From: JAICJC01 sp963757605 | GTDB taxonomy: Bacteria > Actinomycetota > Thermoleophilia > Gaiellales > JAICJC01 | Direction: 5' to 3' | NCBI GenBank assembly: GCA_963757605.1 | Contig: CAVWSF010000002.1 | Coordinates: 124,001-188,000, forward strand | Length of the DNA: 64,000 nt | Shown here: piece by piece, positions 49,272 to 59,932 of the stretch | Numbering within the stretch: position 1 is the stretch's first letter | Layout: every line of letters starts with the position of its first letter | Notes under the pieces: model-generated | Database searches by the model: none | Told to the model about the DNA's origin: nothing | The model's input: only the letters and a program-made list of their open reading frames with translations | Made by a program: the position numbers and the translations under genes

Positions 49272-50600
49272 ATGCGAATGCGGCTTGCGATCATGCTGCT
49301 CGTCCTGGCCGGCCTGGCGGGCATCCCCCAAGCCGCCGCCGGTGCGGACGCCGGACGCCCGCTCGTCCTCGCCATCAAGCTCGACAGCGAGATCAACCCC
49401 GTCTCGGCGAGCTTCGTCAAGGACTCGATCGACCGCGCCAAGTCCGACCACGCCGCGGCGCTCGTCATCCTGCTCGACACGCCCGGCGGCCTCTCCACCT
49501 CGATGGAGGACATCTACAAGGCCGAGCTGGCAGCGCCGATGCCGGTGATCGTCTACGTCTCTCCCGACGGGGCCCGGGCCGCATCGGCAGGCGTGTACGT
49601 GACGATGGCCTCCGACGTCGCCGCGATGGCGCCCGTGACGAACATCGGCTCGGCCACGCCGATCAACTCGAACGGGTCGAACATCGGCAAGGACCTGCGC
49701 CGGAAGGTGCTGAACGACGCCGAGAAGAAGGTGAAGGTGCTCGCCGACACCCACGGCCGAAACGGCGACGCGGCCGTCCTCACGGTCTCCAAGGCGGCCA
49801 ACTACACGGCGAGCGAGGCGCTCGAGAAGAACCTGGTGGACTACGTCGAGCCCAGCCTGCCCGCCCTGCTCGACCGCATCGACGGGACGACCACGAGCTA
49901 CAAGCACCTCACGCTGCACACCGCGGGCGCCCAGATCGAGACCATCGACATGCCGTGGACGCTCAAGCTGCTCAACATCCTGATCGACCCCAACCTGCTG
50001 TTCCTGCTCTTCCTGGCCGGCATCGGCGGCATCGCCTACGAGGTCTTCCACCCCGGCGTGATCCTGCCCGGCACCCTCGGCGGGATCTCGCTCATCCTCG
50101 CCCTCTTTGGGTTCTCGGTCGTCCCGATCAACCTCGCAGGCGCCGCGCTCATCGTGTTCGGCGTCGCGCTCCTGGCCGTGGAGGGGTGGGTGACGAGCCA
50201 CGGCCTCATCGGCATCTCGGGCGTGCTCGCCCTCTGTGCCGGCGGGCTCATGCTCTTCCGCACGCCGGGCTCGGGCGTGGGCGTGGACCCGGTGCTCGTG
50301 ATCGCGATCGGGATCGTCTTCGGAGGCGGCCTGGCCTTCATCGCCACCAAGGTGATCGCCGCCCGCCAGCAGCCGGTCGGCGTCTACGGCGCCGGTGCGG
50401 CCGGGCTTCTCGGCCAGCGCGCGGTCGTCCGCGTGCCGCTTCGTCCGCGCGGACAGGTGTTCCTCCGCGGCGAGCTCTGGGAGGCCGAGGTCGAGGATTC
50501 CGAGATCGACAAGGGCGGCGAGGTGATCGTCGACAAGGTCGAAGGCCTTACCCTGCACGTCTCCCCCGCTCCACCCCCACCTGAAGGAGCCACCACGTGA
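49272..50600 (+). CDS. NfeD-family membrane protein with ClpP-like serine protease domain
   Basis: A 442-residue long-form NfeD protein. A signal sequence (MRLAIMLLVLAGLAGIPQAA) precedes a ClpP-class domain: VILLDTPGGLSTSMEDIYKA, SPDGARAASAGVYVTMASDV with the catalytic Ser, and NSNGSNIGKDLRRKVLND with the Lys of the Ser/Lys dyad. Then four or more membrane helices (LFLLFLAGIGGIAYEVFHPG onwards) and a C-terminal OB-fold NfeD domain (GQRAVVRVPLRPRGQVFLRG). Such proteases cut stomatin partners; the stomatin-like gene follows with a GTGA overlap. Several ATG/GTG choices exist at the start. Confidence 0.9.
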   Translation: MRMRLAIMLLVLAGLAGIPQAAAGADAGRPLVLAIKLDSEINPVSASFVKDSIDRAKSDHAAALVILLDTPGGLSTSMEDIYKAELAAPMPVIVYVSPDGARAASAGVYVTMASDVAAMAPVTNIGSATPINSNGSNIGKDLRRKVLNDAEKKVKVLADTHGRNGDAAVLTVSKAANYTASEALEKNLVDYVEPSLPALLDRIDGTTTSYKHLTLHTAGAQIETIDMPWTLKLLNILIDPNLLFLLFLAGIGGIAYEVFHPGVILPGTLGGISLILALFGFSVVPINLAGAALIVFGVALLAVEGWVTSHGLIGISGVLALCAGGLMLFRTPGSGVGVDPVLVIAIGIVFGGGLAFIATKVIAARQQPVGVYGAGAAGLLGQRAVVRVPLRPRGQVFLRGELWEAEVEDSEIDKGGEVIVDKVEGLTLHVSPAPPPPEGATT

Positions 50601-51376
50601 TCGTCCTCGTTTCGCTCGCACCGTTCATCGCCCTGGCGGTCGTGCTCGTCTTCGTGATCGCCATCCTCGGCAGCTCCGTCCGGGTGCTGCGCGAGTACCA
50701 GCGCGGCGTCGTGTTCCGCCTCGGCCGCCTCCTGGGCGATCCGAAGGGCCCGGGCCTCTTCCTGCTCATCCCCATCGTCGACCGGATGGTGCAGGTCGAC
50801 CTGCGGACGATCACCCTCGTGATCCCGCCGCAGGAGGTCATCACCAAGGACAACGTCCCCGCCCGCGTGAACGCGGTCGCCTACTTCCGGGTCGTGAACC
50901 CAGTCGCGGCGATCGTCGAGGTGGCCGACTTCGGCCTCGCGACGCTCCAGATCGCCCAGACCACCCTGCGATCGGTGCTCGGCCAGCACATGCTGGACGA
51001 GCTCCTCTCCGAGCGCGACAAGATCAACCAGATCCTCCAGAAGATCATCGACGAGCAGACCGAGCCGTGGGGCATCAAGGTGAACGTCGTCGAGGTGAAG
51101 GACGTCGAGATCCCGACCGGCATGCAGCGGGCGATGGCCCGGCAGGCCGAGGCCGAGCGGGAGCGGCGCGCGAAGGTGATCTCGGCCGAGGGCGAGTACC
51201 AGGCGTCGACGAAGCTGGGCGAGGCCGCGGCTGTGATCAGCCAGAACCCGATCGCGCTCCAGCTGCGCTATCTCCAGACGCTGCTCGAGATCTCGGGCAC
51301 CAACAACTCCACGACGATCCTTCCGATCCCGATCGATCTCCTCCAGGCGCTCGGCACGAAGGTCGACCCCGAATAG
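50597..51376 (+). CDS. SPFH/stomatin-like membrane protein (slipin)
   Basis: A 259-residue protein with one N-terminal membrane helix (FIALAVVLVFVIAILGSSVR), then a band-7/SPFH domain: REYQRGVVFRLGRLLGDPKG, GLFLLIPIVDRMVQVDLRTI, QEVITKDNVPARVNAVAYFR and LGQHMLDELLSERDKINQIL. A charged coiled coil (RQAEAERERRAKVISAEGEY) follows. Slipins form membrane scaffolds and are cut at the C-terminus by partner NfeD proteases. Gene pair order matches the known nfeD-slipin operon. Confidence 0.92.
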   Translation: MIVLVSLAPFIALAVVLVFVIAILGSSVRVLREYQRGVVFRLGRLLGDPKGPGLFLLIPIVDRMVQVDLRTITLVIPPQEVITKDNVPARVNAVAYFRVVNPVAAIVEVADFGLATLQIAQTTLRSVLGQHMLDELLSERDKINQILQKIIDEQTEPWGIKVNVVEVKDVEIPTGMQRAMARQAEAERERRAKVISAEGEYQASTKLGEAAAVISQNPIALQLRYLQTLLEISGTNNSTTILPIPIDLLQALGTKVDPE

Positions 51377-52245
51377 ACGTCCGCACGAACCCGCTCACGG
51401 GCGTCCCCGTCGTTCTCGCACCGGGCCGCTCGCGCCGCCCGGGCGCGCAGGGGCGCACGACCCGGATCGCCGACGCCGCGACCTGCCCGTTCTGCGAGGG
51501 CCACGAGGAGATGACGCCCCCTGAGGTGCAGGCGTTCGGCAGGCCGGAGGGCGCCGCGGCCGACTCGCCCGGCTGGACGGTGCGGGTCGTCCCGAACAAG
51601 TTCCCGGCCATCCCCGGCCAGGAGGTCGTGATCCACGGGCCGGCACACGTCCTCTCGTTCGCGGAGCTGCCGGCCGACGTGCTGGAGACGACCGCCGAAG
51701 CCTGGCGGACACGGCGGGCGGCGCACGCCGACGCGGCCTGGACGGCGGTCGCCGTGAACGAGGGGCCGGCGGCGGGCGCCTCGCTCGACCATTCCCACTC
51801 GCAGATCGTGCCCTTGCCGGAGATCCCGCCCGTCGTTCGGGCGCAGGCGGAAGCGCTCAGCGACGGATGCGCGCTCTGCCGGGCGCTCGGGGTCGAGGAC
51901 GCGCGCACCGTGCGCTACGCCGACGGGCTGCGCACGATCGCGCCCGCCTGGAGCCGGTTCGCCTACGAGCTCTGGATCGCACCCGACGTGCACACGGCCG
52001 AGCCCGGTTGGGAGGACCTCGCCACAGCGCTCGCCGACGCCGTCCGCCGCCTGCGGGCCGTGGTCGGGACCGACCTGGCGTGGAACTGCGTCGTCTACGC
52101 GGCGCCGGCGGGCCTGGACAGCTGGCACTGGCACGCCGAGGTGTGGCCGCGCCTGACGGTGCCCGCTGCTGCCGAGCTGGGCGCCGGCCTGTGGATCAAC
52201 ATCGTCGACCCGGACGTCGCGGCGGTCGAGCTCCGCGCCGCCTGA
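51373..52245 (+). CDS. GalT/HIT-superfamily nucleotidyltransferase-like protein with probable ATA start
   Basis: A 290-residue protein similar to galactose-1-phosphate uridylyltransferase. It begins DVRTNPLTGVPVVLAPGRSR. Zinc-type Cys pairs are CPFC (Cys38, Cys41) and CALC (Cys166, Cys169). The HIT-like active site is LDHSHSQIVPLPE (His140, His142, Gln144), where GalT has HPHGQ. A second His group is SWHWHAEVWPRL. Exact substrates are unknown. No ATG/GTG/TTG start exists near the true N-terminus; ATA 51373 would overlap the slipin stop as ATAG and give MDVRTNPLTG. The start is inferred. Confidence 0.75.
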   Translation: MDVRTNPLTGVPVVLAPGRSRRPGAQGRTTRIADAATCPFCEGHEEMTPPEVQAFGRPEGAAADSPGWTVRVVPNKFPAIPGQEVVIHGPAHVLSFAELPADVLETTAEAWRTRRAAHADAAWTAVAVNEGPAAGASLDHSHSQIVPLPEIPPVVRAQAEALSDGCALCRALGVEDARTVRYADGLRTIAPAWSRFAYELWIAPDVHTAEPGWEDLATALADAVRRLRAVVGTDLAWNCVVYAAPAGLDSWHWHAEVWPRLTVPAAAELGAGLWINIVDPDVAAVELRAA

Positions 52246-53238
52246 TCACCACAGCATGTAGCGCCGCCGGCCGAGCTCGAGCCGGGGATCGAGCCGCACG
52301 GCGACGATGTCGGCGAGGACGTTCAGGATGATCACCGCCGCTGCGACGACCGTGATCACGCCGAGGATCACCGGCAGGTCGAGGCCGACGATCCCCACCT
52401 GGGCCTGGATCGCCGTGTTCCCGAGGCCGGGGAGCCCGAACACCACCTCGATGTAGATCGCCGCCACGAGCGCCGCGCCGGCGTCCATGGCGAGCATCGC
52501 GACCAGCGTCGGGAACACGAGCGGCAGGACGTGCGACCAGACGACGACGCGCTCGCTCGCACCCTTGGCGCGGGCGACGACCACGTGCTGCTCGTCGAGC
52601 GTCTCGAGCACGCGGGCGCGCACCATCCGCACGTAGAGCGGGAGCAGAAAGAGCGCGAACGTGATCCACGGCAGCGCCAGATGGGCCGACCACGCCATGG
52701 GACCGGTACACGGGCCGCCCGGAACGAGGCCGCAGTACCCGTCGGCCGGCGCCACGCCCAGGTGCTTGGCGAAGGCCCACCGCAGGAGCAGGCCGACCGC
52801 GAGCGGATGCAGCGCGATCCCGATCAGCGGCAGCGTCGCCACGATCCGGTCGACGGCGGTGTGGGGCCGCGTGGCGCAGTAGACGCCGAGCACGAGCGAG
52901 ACGGCGCCGAGCAGCGCGACGCCGCCCAACACGATCGACGCCGTGACGGGCAGGGACGCGCGCACGATCGAGAGCACCGGCTCCTGCGTCGCGTATGACC
53001 GGCCGAGGTCGCCGTGCGCGAGCCGCGACACGTACTTGGCGTACTGGACGTAGATGGGGCGGTCGATGCCCAGCGTGTGATCGGCCGCCTTGAGGTCGGC
53101 GGTGGTCGGATGGGGAACGGTCACGATGAAGCGGCCGGGGTCCTGCGGGATGGTGAAGAAGACGACGTAGGTGACCAGCGTCAGAAGGAGCAGCAGGAGG
53201 ACACCGCCTGCGATCCGGCGAACGACGAAGGCCGCCAC
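52246..53238 (-). CDS. ABC transporter permease, DppB/OppB type
   Basis: A 330-residue peptide/nickel-type permease with six membrane helices. It begins AAFVVRRIAGGVLLLLLLTL and has FFTIPQDPGRFIVTVPHP and LGIDRPIYVQYAKYVSRLAH. The EAA coupling loop is ARVLETLDEQHVVVARAKGA. It is encoded with the DppC-type partner upstream. No substrate-binding protein or ATPase gene is adjacent. GTG start 53238. Confidence 0.88.
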   Translation of the reverse strand: MAAFVVRRIAGGVLLLLLLTLVTYVVFFTIPQDPGRFIVTVPHPTTADLKAADHTLGIDRPIYVQYAKYVSRLAHGDLGRSYATQEPVLSIVRASLPVTASIVLGGVALLGAVSLVLGVYCATRPHTAVDRIVATLPLIGIALHPLAVGLLLRWAFAKHLGVAPADGYCGLVPGGPCTGPMAWSAHLALPWITFALFLLPLYVRMVRARVLETLDEQHVVVARAKGASERVVVWSHVLPLVFPTLVAMLAMDAGAALVAAIYIEVVFGLPGLGNTAIQAQVGIVGLDLPVILGVITVVAAAVIILNVLADIVAVRLDPRLELGRRRYMLW

Positions 53239-53240
53239 CG

Positions 53241-54287
53241 CTACCTGGCCCTCGGATCGAAGGCCTTGCGCAGCTGCTCGCCAACGAGCACCGCCGCGAC
53301 CAGGGTGAGCAGGATGGCGACGCTGGGAAAGACCGCCGTCCACAGCCTGGGCTCGAGCGCGACGTAGTGCCCCGGCTGGATGAGGGTGCCGAAGTTGGTC
53401 GCGAGCATGTTGCCCCAGCTTGGTGTTGGCGGCTGGATGCCCGCCCCGAGCAGCGAGATCGACGCCTCGAGCATGATGTTCGTGGCGAGGATGATCGTCG
53501 AGTAGACGGCGAGCGGCCCGATCAGATGGGGCGCCATGTGCCCGAAGAGGATGCGCCGGTGGGAGGCGCCGACCATCCGCGCCCCCTCGACGAACGGCTG
53601 CTCGCTCAAGGTCATCACCTGGACGCGGACGATGCGGGCGGGATAGAAGCAGGTCAAGACGCCGACGAACCCGGCGAGGCCGACCACCCCCGGCTGCAGC
53701 GCGCCGCCGAGCGTGACGCCGGCGAACCGGTCGCTGGCGCTGCTTCCGATCGCGATTGCGACCAGGATGACCGGGAACGCCATGAGGAAGTCGATGGCGC
53801 GGAGCACGACGCCGTCCACCAGCCCGCCGAAGTAGCCGCCGAGAGCGCCGAGGATCGTCCCGAGGAGCATCGCGACGATCGTCGCGCCCACCGCCACTTC
53901 GAGGGATGTCTGGCCGCCGTAGAGCAGCCGCAGGAGCTCGTCCCTGCCCACGTAGCCGTCGGAGCCGAGCACGAAGAGCGTTGTCCCCTCCGTATGGGCG
54001 TAGGACTCGTCGAGGTTGCGAACGTGCGTCCACGGGCCGGCCGGCAGGCCGTCGCTCACCGAGTGGAGGAAGACGTCGTTGGGGCCGTGGCCGAGCAGAT
54101 GCGCCGCAAGCGGCGCGCCGGCGAATATCCCGAGGACGACGACCATGAGCAGCGCGAAGCTCAGGATCGCCACCGGGTCGTGCAGCAGCCGGTGGAGAAT
54201 GTGGGCCCACGACGACCGCGCCGCGACGGCGGGCTCCGGCACGCCGGGGCCCGTCGCGACAGCGGCTCTGGCCGGCGGCGGCATCAC
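53241..54287 (-). CDS. ABC transporter permease, DppC/OppC type
   Basis: A 348-residue partner permease. The N-terminal helix is PVAILSFALLMVVVLGIFAG, then an extracytoplasmic part of about 80 residues with DGYVGRDELLRLLYGGQTSL, and the coupling loop EQPFVEGARMVGASHRRILF. LEASISLLGAGIQPPTPSWG is characteristic of DppC proteins. Together with DppB it forms the channel of a peptide or metal-chelate importer. Substrate unknown. Between 54288 and 54330 nothing is seen. Confidence 0.9.
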   Translation of the reverse strand: MMPPPARAAVATGPGVPEPAVAARSSWAHILHRLLHDPVAILSFALLMVVVLGIFAGAPLAAHLLGHGPNDVFLHSVSDGLPAGPWTHVRNLDESYAHTEGTTLFVLGSDGYVGRDELLRLLYGGQTSLEVAVGATIVAMLLGTILGALGGYFGGLVDGVVLRAIDFLMAFPVILVAIAIGSSASDRFAGVTLGGALQPGVVGLAGFVGVLTCFYPARIVRVQVMTLSEQPFVEGARMVGASHRRILFGHMAPHLIGPLAVYSTIILATNIMLEASISLLGAGIQPPTPSWGNMLATNFGTLIQPGHYVALEPRLWTAVFPSVAILLTLVAAVLVGEQLRKAFDPRAR

Positions 54288-54330
54288 CCGTAGGACGGGC
54301 CCGCCGAACGAGGGTTAGGCGGCGCGGGCG

Positions 54331-54621
54331 CTAGCCGCGCGATCGGCGGGCCTGAAACTCGCGCGCGGCCTCGATCGCGGCCGGGAGTGTCATGCCCTTG
54401 TCCTTGGCCTGCTTGATCAGCATGACCAGCTCCACCGAGTGCATGTCGTACGTGCGCTGCTTGTTCCCGCGCGTCTCGATCCCGCCCTTGGTCGTCCAGT
54501 AGTCGAGCTGCATCTTCGAGATGCCGGCGACCGCGCACACCTGCCCCAGATACAGGTCGAGCTGGTCGAGCCGGGCCGGGATGTCGACCGGCTCGAGGAG
54601 ATCCGCTTGGCGCATGTGCAA
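54331..54621 (-). CDS. Small MerR-like DNA-binding protein
   Basis: A 96-residue protein with a winged-helix MerR-type domain: LGQVCAVAGISKMQLDYWTT, KGGIETRGNKQRTYDMHSVE and LVMLIKQAKDKGMTLPAAIE. There is no effector domain, so it cannot be classed by ligand. It starts 9 bp after the gyrA stop and may be read with gyrase genes. A role in regulating gyrA/gyrB expression or nucleoid structure is possible but unproven. Confidence 0.75.
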   Translation of the reverse strand: MHMRQADLLEPVDIPARLDQLDLYLGQVCAVAGISKMQLDYWTTKGGIETRGNKQRTYDMHSVELVMLIKQAKDKGMTLPAAIEAAREFQARRSRG

Positions 54622-54630
54622 CAGATTTCG

Positions 54631-57123
<2,493 letters not shown>

Positions 57124-57146
57124 GTCAGATCACCCGCTCCATGACC

Positions 57147-59537
57147 TCACACATCGAGGAACTTGACCGTACGCGCATTCCGCTCGATGAAGTCTCGGCG
57201 CGGCTCGACGCGGTCGCCCATGAGCACCGAGAACATCTCCTCGGCGGCCGTCGCGTCCTCGAGCGAGACCTTCTTCAGCACCCGGTTCTCCGGGTTCATC
57301 GTGGTCTCCCAGAGCTGCTCGGGGTTCATCTCGCCGAGGCCCTTGAACCGCTGGAGGTTCAGTCCCTCCTGTGCGAGCTCGAGGATCCGCGGCCGCAGCT
57401 GCTCGAACGTGTGCGCGGTCTCGGTCACCTTGCCCATCCTGGCGGTGAACGGGGGACTGCCGGCGGCCTCGACCAGCCGCTCGTGGATCGCCTGGAGGCT
57501 CTTGTACCCGCCGCTCTGGAAGAGCGCGAGCGGGATCGTGACCAGATTCGCGGCGCCTGTCGACTTCTCGATCACGCGGATCCGAAGCGACGCGTCGTCG
57601 CGGCCCATGACCTCGATCCGGTGGGGCTCGTCCTCGGGCACCTCCGAGCGGAAGTACTCCTCGAGCCGGTCGAGCGTGTCGACAGGGCGCTCGACGAGGC
57701 GGTGGTCCTTCACGTAGTTGACCGCCAGCGCGCCGTGCTCCTCCTTGAGCTTGGACGCCCAGCCCTCGTACTCGCGAAGCGCACGGCCGAAGCGCTGGAG
57801 GCGGGCCTCGGTCAGCTTCACCTGCTCGGCGGAGCGATCGCGCACCTCGACCTTGTCAAGCCGCTCGCGGATGAGCCACTCCTCGAGCTGGAGCTCCTTC
57901 TCGAAGTAGCGGTCGTCGCCGCCGACCCGAAGCTTGTAGAGCGGCGGCTGGGCGATGTAGACGTAGCCCTCCTCGAACAGCTCCTTCATGTGCCGGAAGA
58001 GGAACGTCAGGATGAGCGTGCGGATGTGGGCCCCGTCGACGTCGGCGTCACAGGTGATGACGACCTTGTGGTAGCGGGCCCCGGTGATGTCGAACTCCTC
58101 GCCGATGCCCGTGCCGATGGCGGTGATCATGGCCTGGATCTCGTTGTTCGAGAGCACCTTGTTGATACGGGCCTTCTCGACGTTGATGATCTTGCCGCGC
58201 AGCGGCAGGATGGCCTGGAAGCTGCGGTCGCGCGCCTCGACGGCGGAGCCGCCGGCGCTGTCGCCCTCGACGAGGTAGATCTCGGTGGAGGCCGGGTCGT
58301 TGAGCGAGCAGTCGGCCAGCTTGCCGGGCAGGCCGCCGCCGCCGAGCGCTGTCTTGCGCCGGATCAGGTCGCGCGCCTTGCGCGCCGCCTGGCGGGCACG
58401 GCTGGCGGCGAGGAGCTTGCTCACGATCGCCTTGGCCTCGTTGGGGTGCTCCTCGAGGTACTCGCCCAGCCTCGCGTTGCAGGTGGTCTCGACGGTCCCG
58501 CGGATCCACGGGTTCCCGAGCTTGGTCTTGGTCTGGCCCTCGAACTGCGGCTCGCGCAGCTTGACCGAGACGATCGCCGCCAGCCCCTCGCGAACGTCGT
58601 CGCCGGTGAGCGCCTCCTCCTTGTCCTTCAGGAAGCCCTTGTTGCGGGCGTAGTCGTTCAAGGTGCGGGTCAGCGAGGCCTTGAAGCCCGACAGGTGGGT
58701 GCCGCCCTCGTGCGTGTTGATGTTGTTGGCGAACGAGAAGGTCGACTCCACATAGGAGCCGTTCCACTGCATCGCCACCTCGACCTCGCCGTCGTCGGTG
58801 ACGTTGTCGAAGTAGATGACATCCTTGTGGACCTTGTCCTTGCCGTCGTTCACGTGGGCGATGAAGTCGCGGATGCCGCCCTCGAACCGGAAGTCGGCCC
58901 GCTCGCCGCCGGCGCGCTCGTCGGTGAGCTCGATGCGAAGCCCGCGGGTGAGGAACGCCATCTCTCGCATCCGCTGGGAGAGCGTCTCGAACGAGTAGTC
59001 GGTCTCGTCGAAGATGTCGCCGTCCGGCAGGAAGGTGATGGTGGTGCCCCGCTCGGAGCTCTTCTCGCCCTTGACGAGAGGCCCGGTCGGGTCGCCGCGC
59101 TCGTAGCTCTGGCGCCAGATGTGGCCGTCGCGGTGGATCTCGATCTGCAGCGACTCCGAGAGCGCGTTCACGACCGAGATGCCGACGCCGTGCAGGCCGC
59201 CCGACACCTTGTAGCCCCCGCCCCCGAACTTGCCGCCGGCGTGGAGCTTGGTGAGGACGACCTCAACGGCCGGCAGGCCGACGCCCTCCATCACCGCCAC
59301 GGGGATGCCACTGCCGTTGTCGGACACGGTCACGCGCGTGTCCGGATGGATGGTGACGGTGATGTGGTCGCAGCGCCCCTGAAGCGCTTCGTCGACCGAG
59401 TTGTCGACGACCTCGTAGACGAGGTGGTGGAGCCCGCGAAGGCCGGTGGATCCGATGTACATGCCGGGCCTCTTGCGAACTGCCTCGAGGCCCTCGAGAA
59501 CGGTGATGTCTTTGGCGTCGTAGCCTGATTCCGACAA
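57147..59537 (-). CDS. gyrB: DNA gyrase subunit B
   Basis: A 796-residue gyrase ATPase subunit. ATP site: VRKRPGMYIGSTGLRGLHHL with EVVDNSVDEA; GSGIPVAVMEG; GGLHGVGISVVNALS. The Toprim region has YLVEGDSAGGSAVEARDRSF, CDADVDGAHIRTLIL and the C-terminal LQRFKGLGEMNPEQLWETTM. Between these last motifs lies an extra segment of about 165 residues (KELQLEEWLIRERLDKVEVR onwards), as in E. coli GyrB and unlike the shorter form of most actinobacteria. Start TTG 59537; no ribosome binding site seen. The 92-bp gap to dciA holds no clear element. Confidence 0.95.
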   Translation of the reverse strand: MSESGYDAKDITVLEGLEAVRKRPGMYIGSTGLRGLHHLVYEVVDNSVDEALQGRCDHITVTIHPDTRVTVSDNGSGIPVAVMEGVGLPAVEVVLTKLHAGGKFGGGGYKVSGGLHGVGISVVNALSESLQIEIHRDGHIWRQSYERGDPTGPLVKGEKSSERGTTITFLPDGDIFDETDYSFETLSQRMREMAFLTRGLRIELTDERAGGERADFRFEGGIRDFIAHVNDGKDKVHKDVIYFDNVTDDGEVEVAMQWNGSYVESTFSFANNINTHEGGTHLSGFKASLTRTLNDYARNKGFLKDKEEALTGDDVREGLAAIVSVKLREPQFEGQTKTKLGNPWIRGTVETTCNARLGEYLEEHPNEAKAIVSKLLAASRARQAARKARDLIRRKTALGGGGLPGKLADCSLNDPASTEIYLVEGDSAGGSAVEARDRSFQAILPLRGKIINVEKARINKVLSNNEIQAMITAIGTGIGEEFDITGARYHKVVITCDADVDGAHIRTLILTFLFRHMKELFEEGYVYIAQPPLYKLRVGGDDRYFEKELQLEEWLIRERLDKVEVRDRSAEQVKLTEARLQRFGRALREYEGWASKLKEEHGALAVNYVKDHRLVERPVDTLDRLEEYFRSEVPEDEPHRIEVMGRDDASLRIRVIEKSTGAANLVTIPLALFQSGGYKSLQAIHERLVEAAGSPPFTARMGKVTETAHTFEQLRPRILELAQEGLNLQRFKGLGEMNPEQLWETTMNPENRVLKKVSLEDATAAEEMFSVLMGDRVEPRRDFIERNARTVKFLDV

Positions 59538-59629
59538 ACGAAAACCCGCTTGAATAGGCGAAAAACGGTCACTCCGTAGTCTACCAGACGAGGTGGCGGG
59601 ACCAGGGCGCTCGAACCGTCAAGAACGTG

Positions 59630-59932
59630 TCACGAAGTGGACGCGCGGGGCACGTCCCCGACCTCGAACCGAAGCTCGAGCGGACGGCCCGCGAGCACAG
59701 CGATCCGGGGCGCCAGATCGCGCCGGAGCATGGCGAGCTCCCCGGCCCAGGGAGCCGAGGCGCACACGATCACGAGCGCGTCGCCGGAGAGCCTGCCAGG
59801 GTAGGAGCCGGCCGCGGCGGCGGTCCCCACGAGCTCGGCCCAGGCCGCGCGCACGGCCGCCACCTCGGGCTCGACCTGCGGCGGCCGGCGGCCGAGCACG
59901 AGGTCGGGGCGGATCTGCTCGAGGTCGCTCAT
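59630..59932 (-). CDS. dciA: DciA-like DUF721 protein
   Basis: A 100-residue DUF721 protein between recF and gyrB, its usual place in actinobacteria. It has RAAWAELVGTAAAAGSYPGR then LSGDALVIVCASAPWAGELA and MLRRDLAPRIAV, the KH-like DciA core. DciA loads or helps the replicative helicase DnaB in bacteria without DnaC. The ATG at 59932 overlaps the recF stop as ATGA. Confidence 0.85.
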   Translation of the reverse strand: MSDLEQIRPDLVLGRRPPQVEPEVAAVRAAWAELVGTAAAAGSYPGRLSGDALVIVCASAPWAGELAMLRRDLAPRIAVLAGRPLELRFEVGDVPRASTS

